59,398 nucleotides of DNA, from contig SCUE01000029.1 of the NCBI GenBank assembly GCA_004297775.1, positions 1-59,398 of the forward strand, in the 5' to 3' direction. The notes under the pieces are model-generated. The model did not search any database and had not been told where the DNA came from. It saw only the letters and a list, made by a program, of their open reading frames with translations. Positions within the stretch are counted from its first letter, which is position 1; each line of letters opens with the position of its first letter. The stretch comes from Chloroflexota bacterium (GTDB lineage Bacteria; Chloroflexota; UBA6077; FW602-bin22). The position numbers and the translations under genes are program-made. Below are positions 43,105 to 51,396 of the stretch, piece after piece.

Positions 43105-44268
43105 GTGGGCGCGGAGGCGACGATTCAGAACGACGACGCGGTCGCGGGCAAGGTCCCCATCGAAAGCGGGCCGCTTGTACGCGACGCGGATCTCGTGGCG
43201 CTGGCTCGCGGCGGGGATCGCGACGCCCTGGGCCGTTTCGTCGAGCGGTACCTGGGTCAGGTCTTTGATTTCGCGATCCGCTCGCTGCGCGATCGAAACG
43301 CGGCGATCGCGCTGACGCGTGGCACGATCGTCGAGGCACTGGCGGAGTTCACGTCCCCGAGCCGGTCGGCCACCGCGGTAAGCGCGGCCGGCGAGGTCTT
43401 CGGGATCGCACGCGTCCTCGTCATGAAATGGCTCGAGGCATCGGGCACGCTTTCGACCGCGATCGAGATCCCGGCCGATGAGGCACGCCGATCCGTTTTC
43501 GAAGGGCACGAGCCTGGGTGGGCGCTGAGCGCGACGCAGGCGCAATCGGAGCGAGAGGCCGCCGCGATCGCATGGAGGGCCGCCGCCGAGTTGCCGGCCT
43601 GGCAGTACGTGGTCCTCGATATCGCCACCCGTCATCGATTGGATGCGACCGACCTATCAATCGCCTTGAACGCGCCGGCCACGGTCGTTCACGATCTGGT
43701 GGAAAGCATTGCCGCCGACCTGGACGCGCGGGCGCGCCATCACCTGTCGGCCACGATCGGTGTTGGACGATCGCCGCGCGACCTCTTTTCCATCCTGGCG
43801 CCGGTTGGTTTGCCGATCGAGCTTCGCAATGGGATTCAGCGCGAGGTCATCGCGAACTGGCCCGATAGCGTCCGATCAGGTCCGCCCGAACTCCCGCCAC
43901 CGCTGGCGCCGACCTCACCCGGCCGCGACGAGCCGCGAAGCGAGGAAGGACCGGCGCCATCGCAGTACGTTGGATCGCGCGCGGCGCATGACCTTCTCGA
44001 ACGGACGCGCGGTCAGCGTCTGGATAGCGAAGCGGAGTCGCGCCGTGCCGAGGACGAGACGCGCGCGCGACTGGATGAGAGCGCCCAAGCCCCGATTACG
44101 ATCGATCGACCGGTTCCCCTGCGCGGCTTTGACGGCGGCGAACTGTTCAGCCGTCTCGTCGTCGGACTGATTGTGATCGCGATGCTGCTGGTTGGCATTC
44201 TCGTCGGCTTGGTCGTTGCGGGAGTCCTCACGCCCGACTCGCTCCGGGAGACCTTGTTCGGCGGATAG
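43105..44268 (+). CDS. Sigma-70 (ECF)-like protein with C-terminal membrane helix
   Basis: 387 residues. Residues ~28-85 follow sigma region 2 (RDADLVALARGGDRDALGRF, then VERYLGQVFDFAIRSLRDRN). Residues ~165-205 follow region 4 (AELPAWQYVVLDIATRHRLD, then ALNAPATVVHDLVESI). Both are degenerate compared with true ECF factors; the region 2.3/2.4 part reads ALTRGTIVEALAEF. A ~130-residue Pro/charged stretch follows, then one membrane helix (LVVGLIVIAMLLVGILVGLV). It may be a membrane-tethered sigma factor or a diverged non-functional one. The start codon is uncertain (GTG 43105). Confidence 0.6.
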   Translation: MGAEATIQNDDAVAGKVPIESGPLVRDADLVALARGGDRDALGRFVERYLGQVFDFAIRSLRDRNAAIALTRGTIVEALAEFTSPSRSATAVSAAGEVFGIARVLVMKWLEASGTLSTAIEIPADEARRSVFEGHEPGWALSATQAQSEREAAAIAWRAAAELPAWQYVVLDIATRHRLDATDLSIALNAPATVVHDLVESIAADLDARARHHLSATIGVGRSPRDLFSILAPVGLPIELRNGIQREVIANWPDSVRSGPPELPPPLAPTSPGRDEPRSEEGPAPSQYVGSRAAHDLLERTRGQRLDSEAESRRAEDETRARLDESAQAPITIDRPVPLRGFDGGELFSRLVVGLIVIAMLLVGILVGLVVAGVLTPDSLRETLFGG

Positions 44269-44323
44269 CCGACACCCGACAGACCAACGGGCTCGGGACG
44301 CCGACCGATTCAGATGGCCGTGC

Positions 44324-44719
44324 CTACTCGGAGCATTGGCAGTGCCCGTCACGATCCGGCACGACACCACAGGCGGGACAGGGATGATTCGGGCGCGGCA
44401 ACGGGCGAAGATGTGGTCGACCGGCGAACTCGCGGACGCGGGCGACGTGATCGTCGGCCGGCCGGATCGTGATCTCGGCGCCACGCCGCGCCACGGCCCG
44501 GGAACGCGCTTCGCGGTCGACCAAGCTGACGAACTCGCGTCCCTCGCAATCGGCGCAACGCGCGGTCACTGGAACGGTCTGGCCCTCGGCGAGGCGCGCC
44601 CGTCCGCGTGGACCGAGGACATACACAATCGGCCGGTCGGCGTTCGTCCGACGACAGCGGTGCGGCAGTTCGATCTCGAACGCATCCGATGGGCAGTGAA
44701 TCGTGCCGGCGGTATCCAT
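44324..44719 (-). CDS. Small zinc-binding protein, double Cys-pair
   Basis: 131 residues. Two cysteine pairs, TARCADCEGREF and NHPCPACGVVPDRDGHCQC, look like zinc-ribbon knuckles. Between them lies a basic beta-strand region (REARSRAVARRGAEITIRPA). The N-terminal 50 residues (CPSDAFEIELPHRCRR) have two more Cys and a His. No family is recognised. ATG 44719 lacks a ribosome binding site, and a TACGAT stands nine bases before it. Confidence 0.5.
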   Translation of the reverse strand: MDTAGTIHCPSDAFEIELPHRCRRTNADRPIVYVLGPRGRARLAEGQTVPVTARCADCEGREFVSLVDREARSRAVARRGAEITIRPADDHVARVREFAGRPHLRPLPRPNHPCPACGVVPDRDGHCQCSE

Positions 44720-44783
44720 CGTCGATGCATCGTACCGCGTTATGGTGTGAAACGCCGCGCCGGCGATCGCGTTATGGCATTCG

Positions 44784-45005
44784 GTGAGCCGCGCGAACCT
44801 GGCCCGCCGCGTCACGGCGCGGCAGGGCGAACTACTCGGTCTGCTTGCCCGGGGGCACACGCTGTCCGCCGCCGCGGCAGCTCTCGAACTCTCTGAGCGG
44901 CGTGCGGCCGACGATCTGGCCTGGGCTTGCCGACGGCTACGGGTTCGCGACGGCGCCGAGGCGGTCGCGATCTGGGTTGGCGGTAGCCTAACCGCGCCAG
45001 TGTGA
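44784..45005 (+). CDS. Stand-alone LuxR/GerE-type HTH protein
   Basis: 73 residues made of little more than one helix-turn-helix. VTARQGELLGLLARGHTLSA, then ALELSERRAADDLAWACRRLRV, follows the GerE pattern (LTxRExEVLxLLAxG, then LxxSxRTVxxHLxxxxxKLxV). There is no receiver or sensor domain. It may be a small DNA-binding regulator like GerE itself. The GTG start at 44784 is divergent from the zinc-binding protein gene, and iolD follows 58 bases downstream, so it could control either. Confidence 0.6.
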   Translation: MSRANLARRVTARQGELLGLLARGHTLSAAAAALELSERRAADDLAWACRRLRVRDGAEAVAIWVGGSLTAPV

Positions 45006-45028
45006 TGCCCCGGCGCGGCACGGCGGGA

Positions 45029-45058
45029 TACTATGGCCCGACACCGCGCCGGGAGGAA
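45029..45058 (+). promoter_or_regulatory. iolD -10 box and ribosome binding site
   Basis: TACTAT (45029-45034) is followed by GGGAGGAAA (45051-45059), five bases before the ATG at 45064. The strong purine box fixes the start. No clear -35 was seen. Confidence 0.45.
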
Positions 45059-45063
45059 ATCGA

Positions 45064-46983
45064 ATGACTGAAGTACGGACGTCCGGGGCGGCCCTGGCCT
45101 CGCGGCTGACCGCCACGATGACGCTGACAGTCGGGCAAGCGATTGTCACGTTTCTCGCCGCGCAGTACAGCGAGCGCGACGGCGTTCGCCAACGACTCAT
45201 CCCGGCGATGCTCGGCATCTTCGGCCACGGTAACGTCGCCGGACTGGGACAAGCGTTGGCGGAACGCGGTGGCGCCCTGCCATACCACCAGACTAGGAAC
45301 GAGCAGTCGATGGTTCACACCGCCCTCGGCTACGCCCGAGCGATGAATCGGCGCGCCACGCTGGCGTGTACATCGTCGATCGGTCCCGGAGCGACAAACA
45401 TGGTCACTGGCGCGGCCACCGCGACGATCAATCGACTGCCGGTGCTTCTCCTGCCGTCCGACTACTACGCGACGCGCCACCAGGGTACGGTTCTGCAGCA
45501 GCTCGAGCACCCGGGCGAAGCGGATGCCAGTGTCAACGACTGCTTTCGACCCGTCAGCCGATTTTTCGATCGGGTTGGGCGCCCCGAGCAGTTGCTGACG
45601 GCGCTACCCGAGGCGATGCGCGTCCTGACGGATCCGGTCGAGACCGGAGCGGTGACGCTTTCGTTGCCGCAGGACGTCCAGACCATGGCGTACGCGTTCC
45701 CGCGACACTTCTTCGCCGAGCGAACGTGGCGGATCGAGCGACGCCCGCCCGACGCTGTGCGCGTCGCCGAGGCAACGCGACTGATCGCCAAATCGCGGCG
45801 CCCGATCATCATCGCCGGCGGCGGCGTGCACTACAGCGAGGCCTGGCCCGAGTTGCGCGCATTCGCCGAATCGGTCGGCATTCCAGTCGTCGAAACGTTC
45901 GCCGGCAAGGGCGCGATGCGCGAGTCGTCGGAAATGCTCCTCGGCGGCGGCGGCGTCAACGGCACGACAACGGCCGTCGAACTGGCGTCGTCGGCCGATC
46001 TGGTCATCGCCGCCGGCACGCGGATGAGCGACTTTACGACCGGTTCGCAGTCGCTCTTCCAGCATCCGGATGTCCGATTCATCGCGATCAACATCGTCCC
46101 CCGGGATGCGCACAAAGAAGGCGCGCTGCCGATTGTGGCCGATGCGCGGCTCGCGTTGGCCGCGCTGACCACCGCCGCGGCGGCGGCCAACGCGCGGACC
46201 GACTCCGCCTACCGCGATGAGATCGCGCGGGCACGCCGACAATGGGATGCCGTCGTTCGGGACGAGGCGGATCGAGCCTGGCCGGGTGAGAAGATGAGCC
46301 AGGGCCAGTTGATCCGGACGCTCAACGAGGTCGCGAAGCCCGGGGATTGCGTGCTCTCCGCGGCCGGCGGATTCCCCGGCGATCTCCAGAAGGTCTGGGA
46401 CGCGACCGGAGGCCGCGATCTCTTTCTCGAATTCGGCTACTCGTGCATGGGCTGGGAAATACCGGCCGCGATCGGCGCCCGGATGGCCCGGCCCTCCGGT
46501 GAGGTATACGCGCTGGTCGGCGACGGCACGTATCTCATGAATCCGAGCGAAATCGTCACGGCGCTCCAGGAGCGCCTCAAGATCACGATTGTTCTATCGG
46601 ACAATCATGGCTTTCAGATCATTCGGAGCCTGCAGATGGGTCGCGTCGGACACCACTTCGGGAACGAGTTCCGTGGCCGCGACGATTCTGGACGTCTGGA
46701 GGGGGCGTACCTGCCGATCGACTACGCGGCGAACGCGGCCAGCCTCGGCGCGCGCACCTGGCGAGCCGAGACGCCCGACCAACTGCGACGCGCGCTGGCG
46801 GAGGCGCGCAGCGCCGATGGTCCGTGCGTCATCATCGTCGAGACCGAGCCGCACCGCTACCTGCCCGGCACGGGCGCGTGGTGGGACATCTCGGTGGCCG
46901 AGGTGTCGACCGACCCGGCGACGAGCGCCCTGCGCGCGGAGCACGAGAAACTGCGCCGAGAGCGGCAGCGGCTGCATTTCTAG
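45064..46983 (+). CDS. iolD: 3D-(3,5/4)-trihydroxycyclohexane-1,2-dione hydrolase
   Basis: 639 residues, a ThDP-dependent enzyme of the inositol pathway that opens the ring of trihydroxycyclohexane-1,2-dione. MTLTVGQAIVTFLAAQYSER and FGHGNVAGLGQAL start the family, the ThDP glutamate is in YHQTRNEQSMVHTA, and VGDGTYLMNPSEIVTA is the ThDP-Mg motif (GDG...N). HQGTVLQQLEHP and GYSCMGWEIPAAIGAR are further IolD hallmarks. No other iol gene is adjacent, although a Gfo/Idh/MocA dehydrogenase lies at 21991. It is probably monocistronic. Confidence 0.93.
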   Translation: MTEVRTSGAALASRLTATMTLTVGQAIVTFLAAQYSERDGVRQRLIPAMLGIFGHGNVAGLGQALAERGGALPYHQTRNEQSMVHTALGYARAMNRRATLACTSSIGPGATNMVTGAATATINRLPVLLLPSDYYATRHQGTVLQQLEHPGEADASVNDCFRPVSRFFDRVGRPEQLLTALPEAMRVLTDPVETGAVTLSLPQDVQTMAYAFPRHFFAERTWRIERRPPDAVRVAEATRLIAKSRRPIIIAGGGVHYSEAWPELRAFAESVGIPVVETFAGKGAMRESSEMLLGGGGVNGTTTAVELASSADLVIAAGTRMSDFTTGSQSLFQHPDVRFIAINIVPRDAHKEGALPIVADARLALAALTTAAAAANARTDSAYRDEIARARRQWDAVVRDEADRAWPGEKMSQGQLIRTLNEVAKPGDCVLSAAGGFPGDLQKVWDATGGRDLFLEFGYSCMGWEIPAAIGARMARPSGEVYALVGDGTYLMNPSEIVTALQERLKITIVLSDNHGFQIIRSLQMGRVGHHFGNEFRGRDDSGRLEGAYLPIDYAANAASLGARTWRAETPDQLRRALAEARSADGPCVIIVETEPHRYLPGTGAWWDISVAEVSTDPATSALRAEHEKLRRERQRLHF

Positions 46984-47027
46984 GTTGTCGAGCGTCGCAT
47001 AAGTGGGAGCCGCCGGCAACTACAGTT

Positions 47028-47480
47028 GTGGGCAGCCCAGCGCAGTCGCCGACGCCGCCACCTATTCTACCACCCGTTGCAGCGGAGATCGGAGCCATTC
47101 GCAACGCGTTTGACTACGCACCGTCGTCGGGCTTCGTCGACCTCGCGTTTGGCGGGGACAACTTCGGAATACTGCCAACTCGACCGACCTGGGCCTTCCG
47201 GAAGGCCAAGGATCGCGCGTCATTTGAGATTGGGGTTGGCCCAATTGAGGCCAGTTCGGGGATCCCGTCAACCGTGGAAGCCATGACGGGCTGGCTGGCA
47301 GGGAAAGCCGCCGGTCGAGCGTTCGGCGTCCCAGGAACCGCATTGGCATTCGCCTCCACGTACGCGGAGGAGGTCGGACGGGACCATCCAGACGGCGAAG
47401 CCGCAGCGATCGCAATTGTGCGCTGTTCGACCCGGCAGGCATCTTCGAGGTTGAGACCGGCGGGGCACCGGCGAGCGTGA
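47028..47480 (+). CDS. Possible hypothetical protein in a decayed region
   Basis: 150 residues from GTG 47028. The frame reads plausibly (AIRNAFDYAPSSGFVDLAFG, then GWLAGKAAGRAFGVPGTALA), but its end overlaps the HNH-like fragment in another frame and the third-base bias is weaker than in neighbouring genes. It may be a real small gene, or a decayed part of the locus. No family is recognised. Confidence 0.3.
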   Translation: MGSPAQSPTPPPILPPVAAEIGAIRNAFDYAPSSGFVDLAFGGDNFGILPTRPTWAFRKAKDRASFEIGVGPIEASSGIPSTVEAMTGWLAGKAAGRAFGVPGTALAFASTYAEEVGRDHPDGEAAAIAIVRCSTRQASSRLRPAGHRRA

Positions 47481-47873
47481 AGCGTTGGAAATCGCGCAAG
47501 TTGACCGGGATGACTGCCAGAATGGTCTGCGACCCGTGCAACACCGGGTGGATGAGCGATCTCGAGGCAGAGACGAAGGCCATCGTTGAGCCGATGACCT
47601 ACGGGCACAGCGTCGTCCTGTCAGTCATTGACCAGTTGAAAGTCGCGAGTTGGGCCACGCAGATCGCCCTCTTGTTGCGGCATTCTGGCGCGCCCCGCCA
47701 GAACGAGTACTACCAACCGGGAGGCGGTCATTCGGCTGCACGGGGCGTTGCTCGCCGAGCAGAACGATGAATGGCTCGTGGGCCAGCGGTACTTCTTCGA
47801 GGGCTCGATGGCCAAGCTCTTGCGACCTCCGTCGGACACCACGCAACTCGCGTCGGGGGTGGCCGCCGGGTAG
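47423..47873 (+). pseudogene. Broken HNH-like protein gene, frameshifted and 5'-truncated
   Basis: ALFDPAGIFEVETGGAP, then MVCDPCNTGWMSDLEAETKA and IVEPMTYG, follow a widespread family that pairs an N-terminal zinc/HNH part with CxxCNxGWMxxLE. The N-terminal half with its first Cys pair is absent. Near 47711-47715 the frame must shift by one base to continue into TNREAVIRLHGALLAEQNDE and RYFFEGSMAKLLRPPSD, ending at TAG 47871. Two lesions make a pseudogene likely. The region joins iolD and the repair operon. Confidence 0.6.
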
Positions 47874-47913
47874 ACATCGACAGAGAGGAGAGCACGCACA
47901 AATTCCACCACTT

Positions 47914-47931
47914 GACGGGACGTAACCCGTC
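47914..47931. terminator. Small hairpin before the repair operon
   Basis: GACGGG-ACGTAA-CCCGTC forms a 6-bp stem, followed by CTTG without a T-run. It could end transcription of the decayed genes upstream. The evidence is weak. Confidence 0.3.
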
Positions 47932-47969
47932 CTTGCGACGCGTCGATTTGGCGCGTTGACCCTTCGTGA

Positions 47970-47975
47970 TAAGCT
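47970..47975 (+). promoter_or_regulatory. Leaderless -10 box of the repair operon
   Basis: TAAGCT is followed by exactly six bases and GTG 47982. The same TANNNT-N6-RTG layout stands before the antitoxin, the small-gene pair and the metallothionein-like gene. A TTGACC lies at 47956-47961. Confidence 0.45.
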
Positions 47976-47981
47976 GGCGAA

Positions 47982-48158
47982 GTGCTGGTGAAGGAAGACG
48001 CAAGACACCAGGTACGGATAATCCAACAGCTCCGGCGCCTCGACCAGGCGCTACCCGCGCCGACCCTTGAGCGACCAGAGGCGGCTCAGCGTGGGGTGCT
48101 CGTCCTACAGGTACAGGTCGGGGCTGGCTACACCTGGCGAGATCCGCCGCTGGAGTGA
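47982..48158 (+). CDS. 58-residue protein coupled to sbcD
   Basis: A 58-codon frame from GTG 47982. It begins MLVKEDARHQVRIIQQLRRL, a helical, Arg/Gln-rich start, and ends GAGYTWRDPPLE. Its TGA overlaps the sbcD GTG (GTGA at 48155-48158), the same junction used by every other pair in the operon. A leaderless promoter stands directly in front. It is either a genuine small subunit or regulator of the repair complex, or a short leader that couples translation. No family is recognised. Confidence 0.5.
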   Translation: MLVKEDARHQVRIIQQLRRLDQALPAPTLERPEAAQRGVLVLQVQVGAGYTWRDPPLE

Positions 48159-49264
48159 AGATCCTTCACACCGCCGATGTGCACCTCGGCGCCCCATTCA
48201 AGAGCCTGGGCGATCGCGGCCACGAGCAGCGCATGCAGTTGCGCACCACCCTCGGCCGTGTCGCGCAACTCGCGATCGATGAGCGCGTTGACGCGATGGT
48301 GATCGCCGGCGATCTGTTCGATGGCGATCGTCCGGTGAGCAGCCTGGTGGCGGCGGCGCGGCAGACGCTGCGTCCGTTGATCGACGCGTCGATTCCATTG
48401 GTCATCCTGCCCGGCACGCACGACTTCGCGGCCGGCAGCAGCCTATGGCGTGACATCGGCGAGTGGGCGACGGTGCTCAACCACGACCGACCAACACTGA
48501 GCCTGCCGGCGCACGGCGCGACGATCCATGCCCTGATCGGCCCGACCAGAACGATGGCCGGCAGTCCGTTCGCGTCGATGTCGCGCGACGATGCCCCGAT
48601 CCAGATCGGCATCGGCCACGGCTCGCTGCACATCCCGAACCTGGTTGAGGAGGACGACACGCTGTTTCGCGATGCCGACATCGCGGCCAGCGGGCTGAAC
48701 TACCTCGCACTCGGACACTGGCACGGCTTCCAAACGCGTCGCGTGCGTGAGACCAAGGTTTGCTATCCCGGCTCGCCGGAACTCATTGCGACCGACCAGA
48801 TCGGGTCCGGCTTCGTCGCGCTCGCGACGCTCGCCGCCGGCAAACCGGCTCAGGTCGATCAGCGCAAGGTCGGCCGTCGCCGCTTCGCCCGCCACGACAT
48901 CGCGGTCGATGGCTTCGACAGCACGACGGCGCTCCTCAAGGCGATCGAGACGCACGCCGACCCGGATCTCGTGTGCGAGATTCGGCTGACGGGTCATTGG
49001 GCCGATACCCTGCTGGCGAGTGAGACCGAGATTCAGCGCGAACTCGGCGGGCGATTCTTCCATTTGCGGGTGCGCGACGCGGCTCGACCGCGTCAGGCCG
49101 ATATCGATCCGACAACGTTTTCCGAGGCGACCGTCATCGGCCGAACCGCCCGTTCGCTGGCCGAGCGCGCGGCCGCGGCCTCGACCGACGATGAGCGCCG
49201 TACCGTCGACGAGGCGCTGCGTTTGGCGGTCGGCGTCTTGCGAGGCGAGGACGTCGGCGCGTGA
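48155..49264 (+). CDS. sbcD: SbcD/YhaO-type DNA double-strand-break nuclease
   Basis: 369 residues of the Mre11/SbcD calcineurin-like phosphoesterases. Motifs are DVHLG (residues 8-12), GDLFD (52-56), GTHD (87-90, where most Mre11 proteins have GNHD), IGHGS and LGHWHGF. With the SbcC partner it opens blocked or hairpin DNA ends. The Asn-to-Thr change in motif III is known to me in some YhaO-like proteins and may alter metal binding. It is coupled to the 58-aa frame and to sbcC by GTGA overlaps. Confidence 0.88.
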   Translation: MKILHTADVHLGAPFKSLGDRGHEQRMQLRTTLGRVAQLAIDERVDAMVIAGDLFDGDRPVSSLVAAARQTLRPLIDASIPLVILPGTHDFAAGSSLWRDIGEWATVLNHDRPTLSLPAHGATIHALIGPTRTMAGSPFASMSRDDAPIQIGIGHGSLHIPNLVEEDDTLFRDADIAASGLNYLALGHWHGFQTRRVRETKVCYPGSPELIATDQIGSGFVALATLAAGKPAQVDQRKVGRRRFARHDIAVDGFDSTTALLKAIETHADPDLVCEIRLTGHWADTLLASETEIQRELGGRFFHLRVRDAARPRQADIDPTTFSEATVIGRTARSLAERAAAASTDDERRTVDEALRLAVGVLRGEDVGA

Positions 49265-51396
49265 TCGTCGAGAAGATCGCGGTGGAGCGCTTTCGCGCCC
49301 TCGCCGACGCGGAACTCACCTTCGCGCCGGGCCTGAACATCATTCGCGGTCCGAACGAAGCCGGTAAGAGTTCGGTCGTATTGGCGTTGCTGACCGCGCT
49401 GTTCACGCGCGCGAGCAGCGCCGCCATCGACGTGAAGGAGATGCGCGCCTGGGGCGCCGAGCGCGCCATGATCCTGCGCCTCGATCTGCGCGATGGTGAC
49501 GAACGCTTCGAATTGACCCGTGATTTCGAGGGCCGCCGCCAATCCTTGCGCCCCCTTCCGAATGGCGACGCACTGAGCGACCCAAACGCGATCGAGCAGC
49601 ACATCGTCACAATGCTCGGCTGTCCGAGCGCGTTGTTCTTTCAATCGACCGCCTTCATCCGCCATGACGATCTGGCCCAGATCGACCGGGACAAGAACGC
49701 GCTTTCCCGAAAGCTTCGCGACCGCGCGACCGGGTCAGACGAGATCGGCGTCGAGGCGGCGCTGCAACGACTCAAGGATCACCGGACGTACGTCTTGCGT
49801 GGAGTCGATCGACCGGCACCGAATAACCCCGGTCCGCTTTCAGTGCTGCGCGAACAGAAGGAAGCGTTCACGCGCGACCGCGCTCGCGTGGCAAACGCGA
49901 CCCAGGAGCGGGTCCGAGAGATCGAAAGCCGAGACAATGCGCACGTCGCCGTCAGCGAGTGTGAGGCGCGTCTCGCCGAACGGCGGGCGGTTTCGGAGGT
50001 CAGCGAGCGCGTCTTCCGCGCCTGGGAGCGTCGGCAAGCATTGGCGGCCACGATCGACGCCCGAGACGAGATCGAGCGCCTCCGACCTCAACTCGGCGCC
50101 GACAGCGAACTCGATACTCTCCGTGCCTCGCGCGACGCGCAGAACGAGCAACTCGCCCACGCTCGCGGACTCGCGTTTGCCGCCGCCGAGGCGGCCGCGG
50201 CGCCGCCGCCACACCCGGCCGCGCCGCCGCCCATTCCGGCGCGCAGTCCCGCGATTTTGATCGCCGGCGGTGCCCTCGTCATCCTCGGCGCGATCGCAGC
50301 CTACCTGTTCGGCGTTGCCGGCCTGGTGGTCTCGATTGTGGGCGTGGCGCTAATCGTGATCGATCGCCGCGCCGCGCCAGCCCCGCTATTGGCCGCGCCA
50401 CCGGCGCCGGAAGGGCCCCGGCGACCAGACGCCTCCGCTCAGTTGGCGGCCTTGCTGGCCGAGGCCGGTTTTCAAACGATCGACGACTTCGAGTCTTCCG
50501 TCGCCGGTCTCACCGGACGCATTGGCGCCATCGAGCAGGCGCAGGCGCGCCTCGGCCAAATCATCGGCCGCGAGCCAACCACCGCGGCGCTGGACGAATT
50601 CGTTGCGCGGGCCCGTGAAGCCGGTCGCGAGCGCAGCGATCTGGCCGACCGTTTGGACGCCGACAAGGCGCGCGACATGCTTTCCGAGGTGTACGAGGCA
50701 GCCTATGGGGCAGGTGGCGGTGACGACCTCAGGGCTCCGCAGGCGCTGCAACGGCTCAAGGACGAGGTTACGCGCATCGGCAGCGAACGAGACCAGGCCC
50801 ACGCCGCGGCCGCGCGCGCTGACGGGCGGCTCGAATTGCTCCCCGACGGCGATGACGACGCGCTCACGCTCGACGAGCGAATCGCGCAGGTCGATGAGGA
50901 CATCAGCCGCTGGCAGCGCCGGCGCGCCGCGGTCGACCTGGCGATCGAGACAATCGAGACCGAGCAGCGGGCGCTGCTGCGCTCGGTGGCCAGCGAAATC
51001 GAACCGATGGTCGCGGCGCGCCTCGCCCGGGCGACCGCCGGGCGCTTCACCGCCGTCTCGATCGACCCGAGCACCCTGGCCATCACCGTCACGCACCCGG
51101 CGAACGCGAACGATGTTCCGGCCGCGATGCTCAGTCGCGGCACGCGCGATCAGTTGTATCTCGCGGCCCGATTGGCGCTGGTCGATCGACTGTGCGGCGA
51201 GGCGCGTCCTCCGATTGTGATCGACGACGGCCTGATCGCGTTCGACGATGCGCGCGCGGCCGCGATGCTCGACGTACTTCGCGAGGAGGCGCGCGAGCGG
51301 CAGGTGCTGCTGTTCACCTGGTCGGACCGCTACGACGCCGCGGCCGAGCGCGTGATCGAGATGCGCGAAGGAGTCGTGGTCGCGGTGCGTCCGTGA
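49261..51396 (+). CDS. sbcC: SbcC/YhaN-type Rad50-like ATPase with a membrane hairpin
   Basis: 711 residues. Walker A is GPNEAGKSS (30-38), the ABC-like signature is LSRGTRDQLYLAARLAL and Walker B is PIVIDDGLIAFDD near 655-667. Two coiled-coil arms are short. Where classical SbcC and Rad50 have a C-x-x-C zinc hook, this protein has a proline-rich stretch and a hydrophobic double-pass segment (331-368, ILIAGGALVILGAIAAYLFG and onward). That is the YhaN arrangement and suggests tethering at the membrane. Partner of the nuclease encoded just upstream. Confidence 0.87.
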   Translation: MIVEKIAVERFRALADAELTFAPGLNIIRGPNEAGKSSVVLALLTALFTRASSAAIDVKEMRAWGAERAMILRLDLRDGDERFELTRDFEGRRQSLRPLPNGDALSDPNAIEQHIVTMLGCPSALFFQSTAFIRHDDLAQIDRDKNALSRKLRDRATGSDEIGVEAALQRLKDHRTYVLRGVDRPAPNNPGPLSVLREQKEAFTRDRARVANATQERVREIESRDNAHVAVSECEARLAERRAVSEVSERVFRAWERRQALAATIDARDEIERLRPQLGADSELDTLRASRDAQNEQLAHARGLAFAAAEAAAAPPPHPAAPPPIPARSPAILIAGGALVILGAIAAYLFGVAGLVVSIVGVALIVIDRRAAPAPLLAAPPAPEGPRRPDASAQLAALLAEAGFQTIDDFESSVAGLTGRIGAIEQAQARLGQIIGREPTTAALDEFVARAREAGRERSDLADRLDADKARDMLSEVYEAAYGAGGGDDLRAPQALQRLKDEVTRIGSERDQAHAAAARADGRLELLPDGDDDALTLDERIAQVDEDISRWQRRRAAVDLAIETIETEQRALLRSVASEIEPMVAARLARATAGRFTAVSIDPSTLAITVTHPANANDVPAAMLSRGTRDQLYLAARLALVDRLCGEARPPIVIDDGLIAFDDARAAAMLDVLREEARERQVLLFTWSDRYDAAAERVIEMREGVVVAVRP

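Noticed and set aside
47114..47608. 164-codon minus-strand frame in the decayed region
   Set aside because: No recognisable motif, and it is antisense to the CxxCNxGWM fragment that has family support on the plus strand.
51192..51392. 67-codon upstream extension of addB into sbcC
   Set aside because: It lies within the Walker B region of sbcC in another frame; GTG 51393 with a GTGA junction fits the operon pattern.
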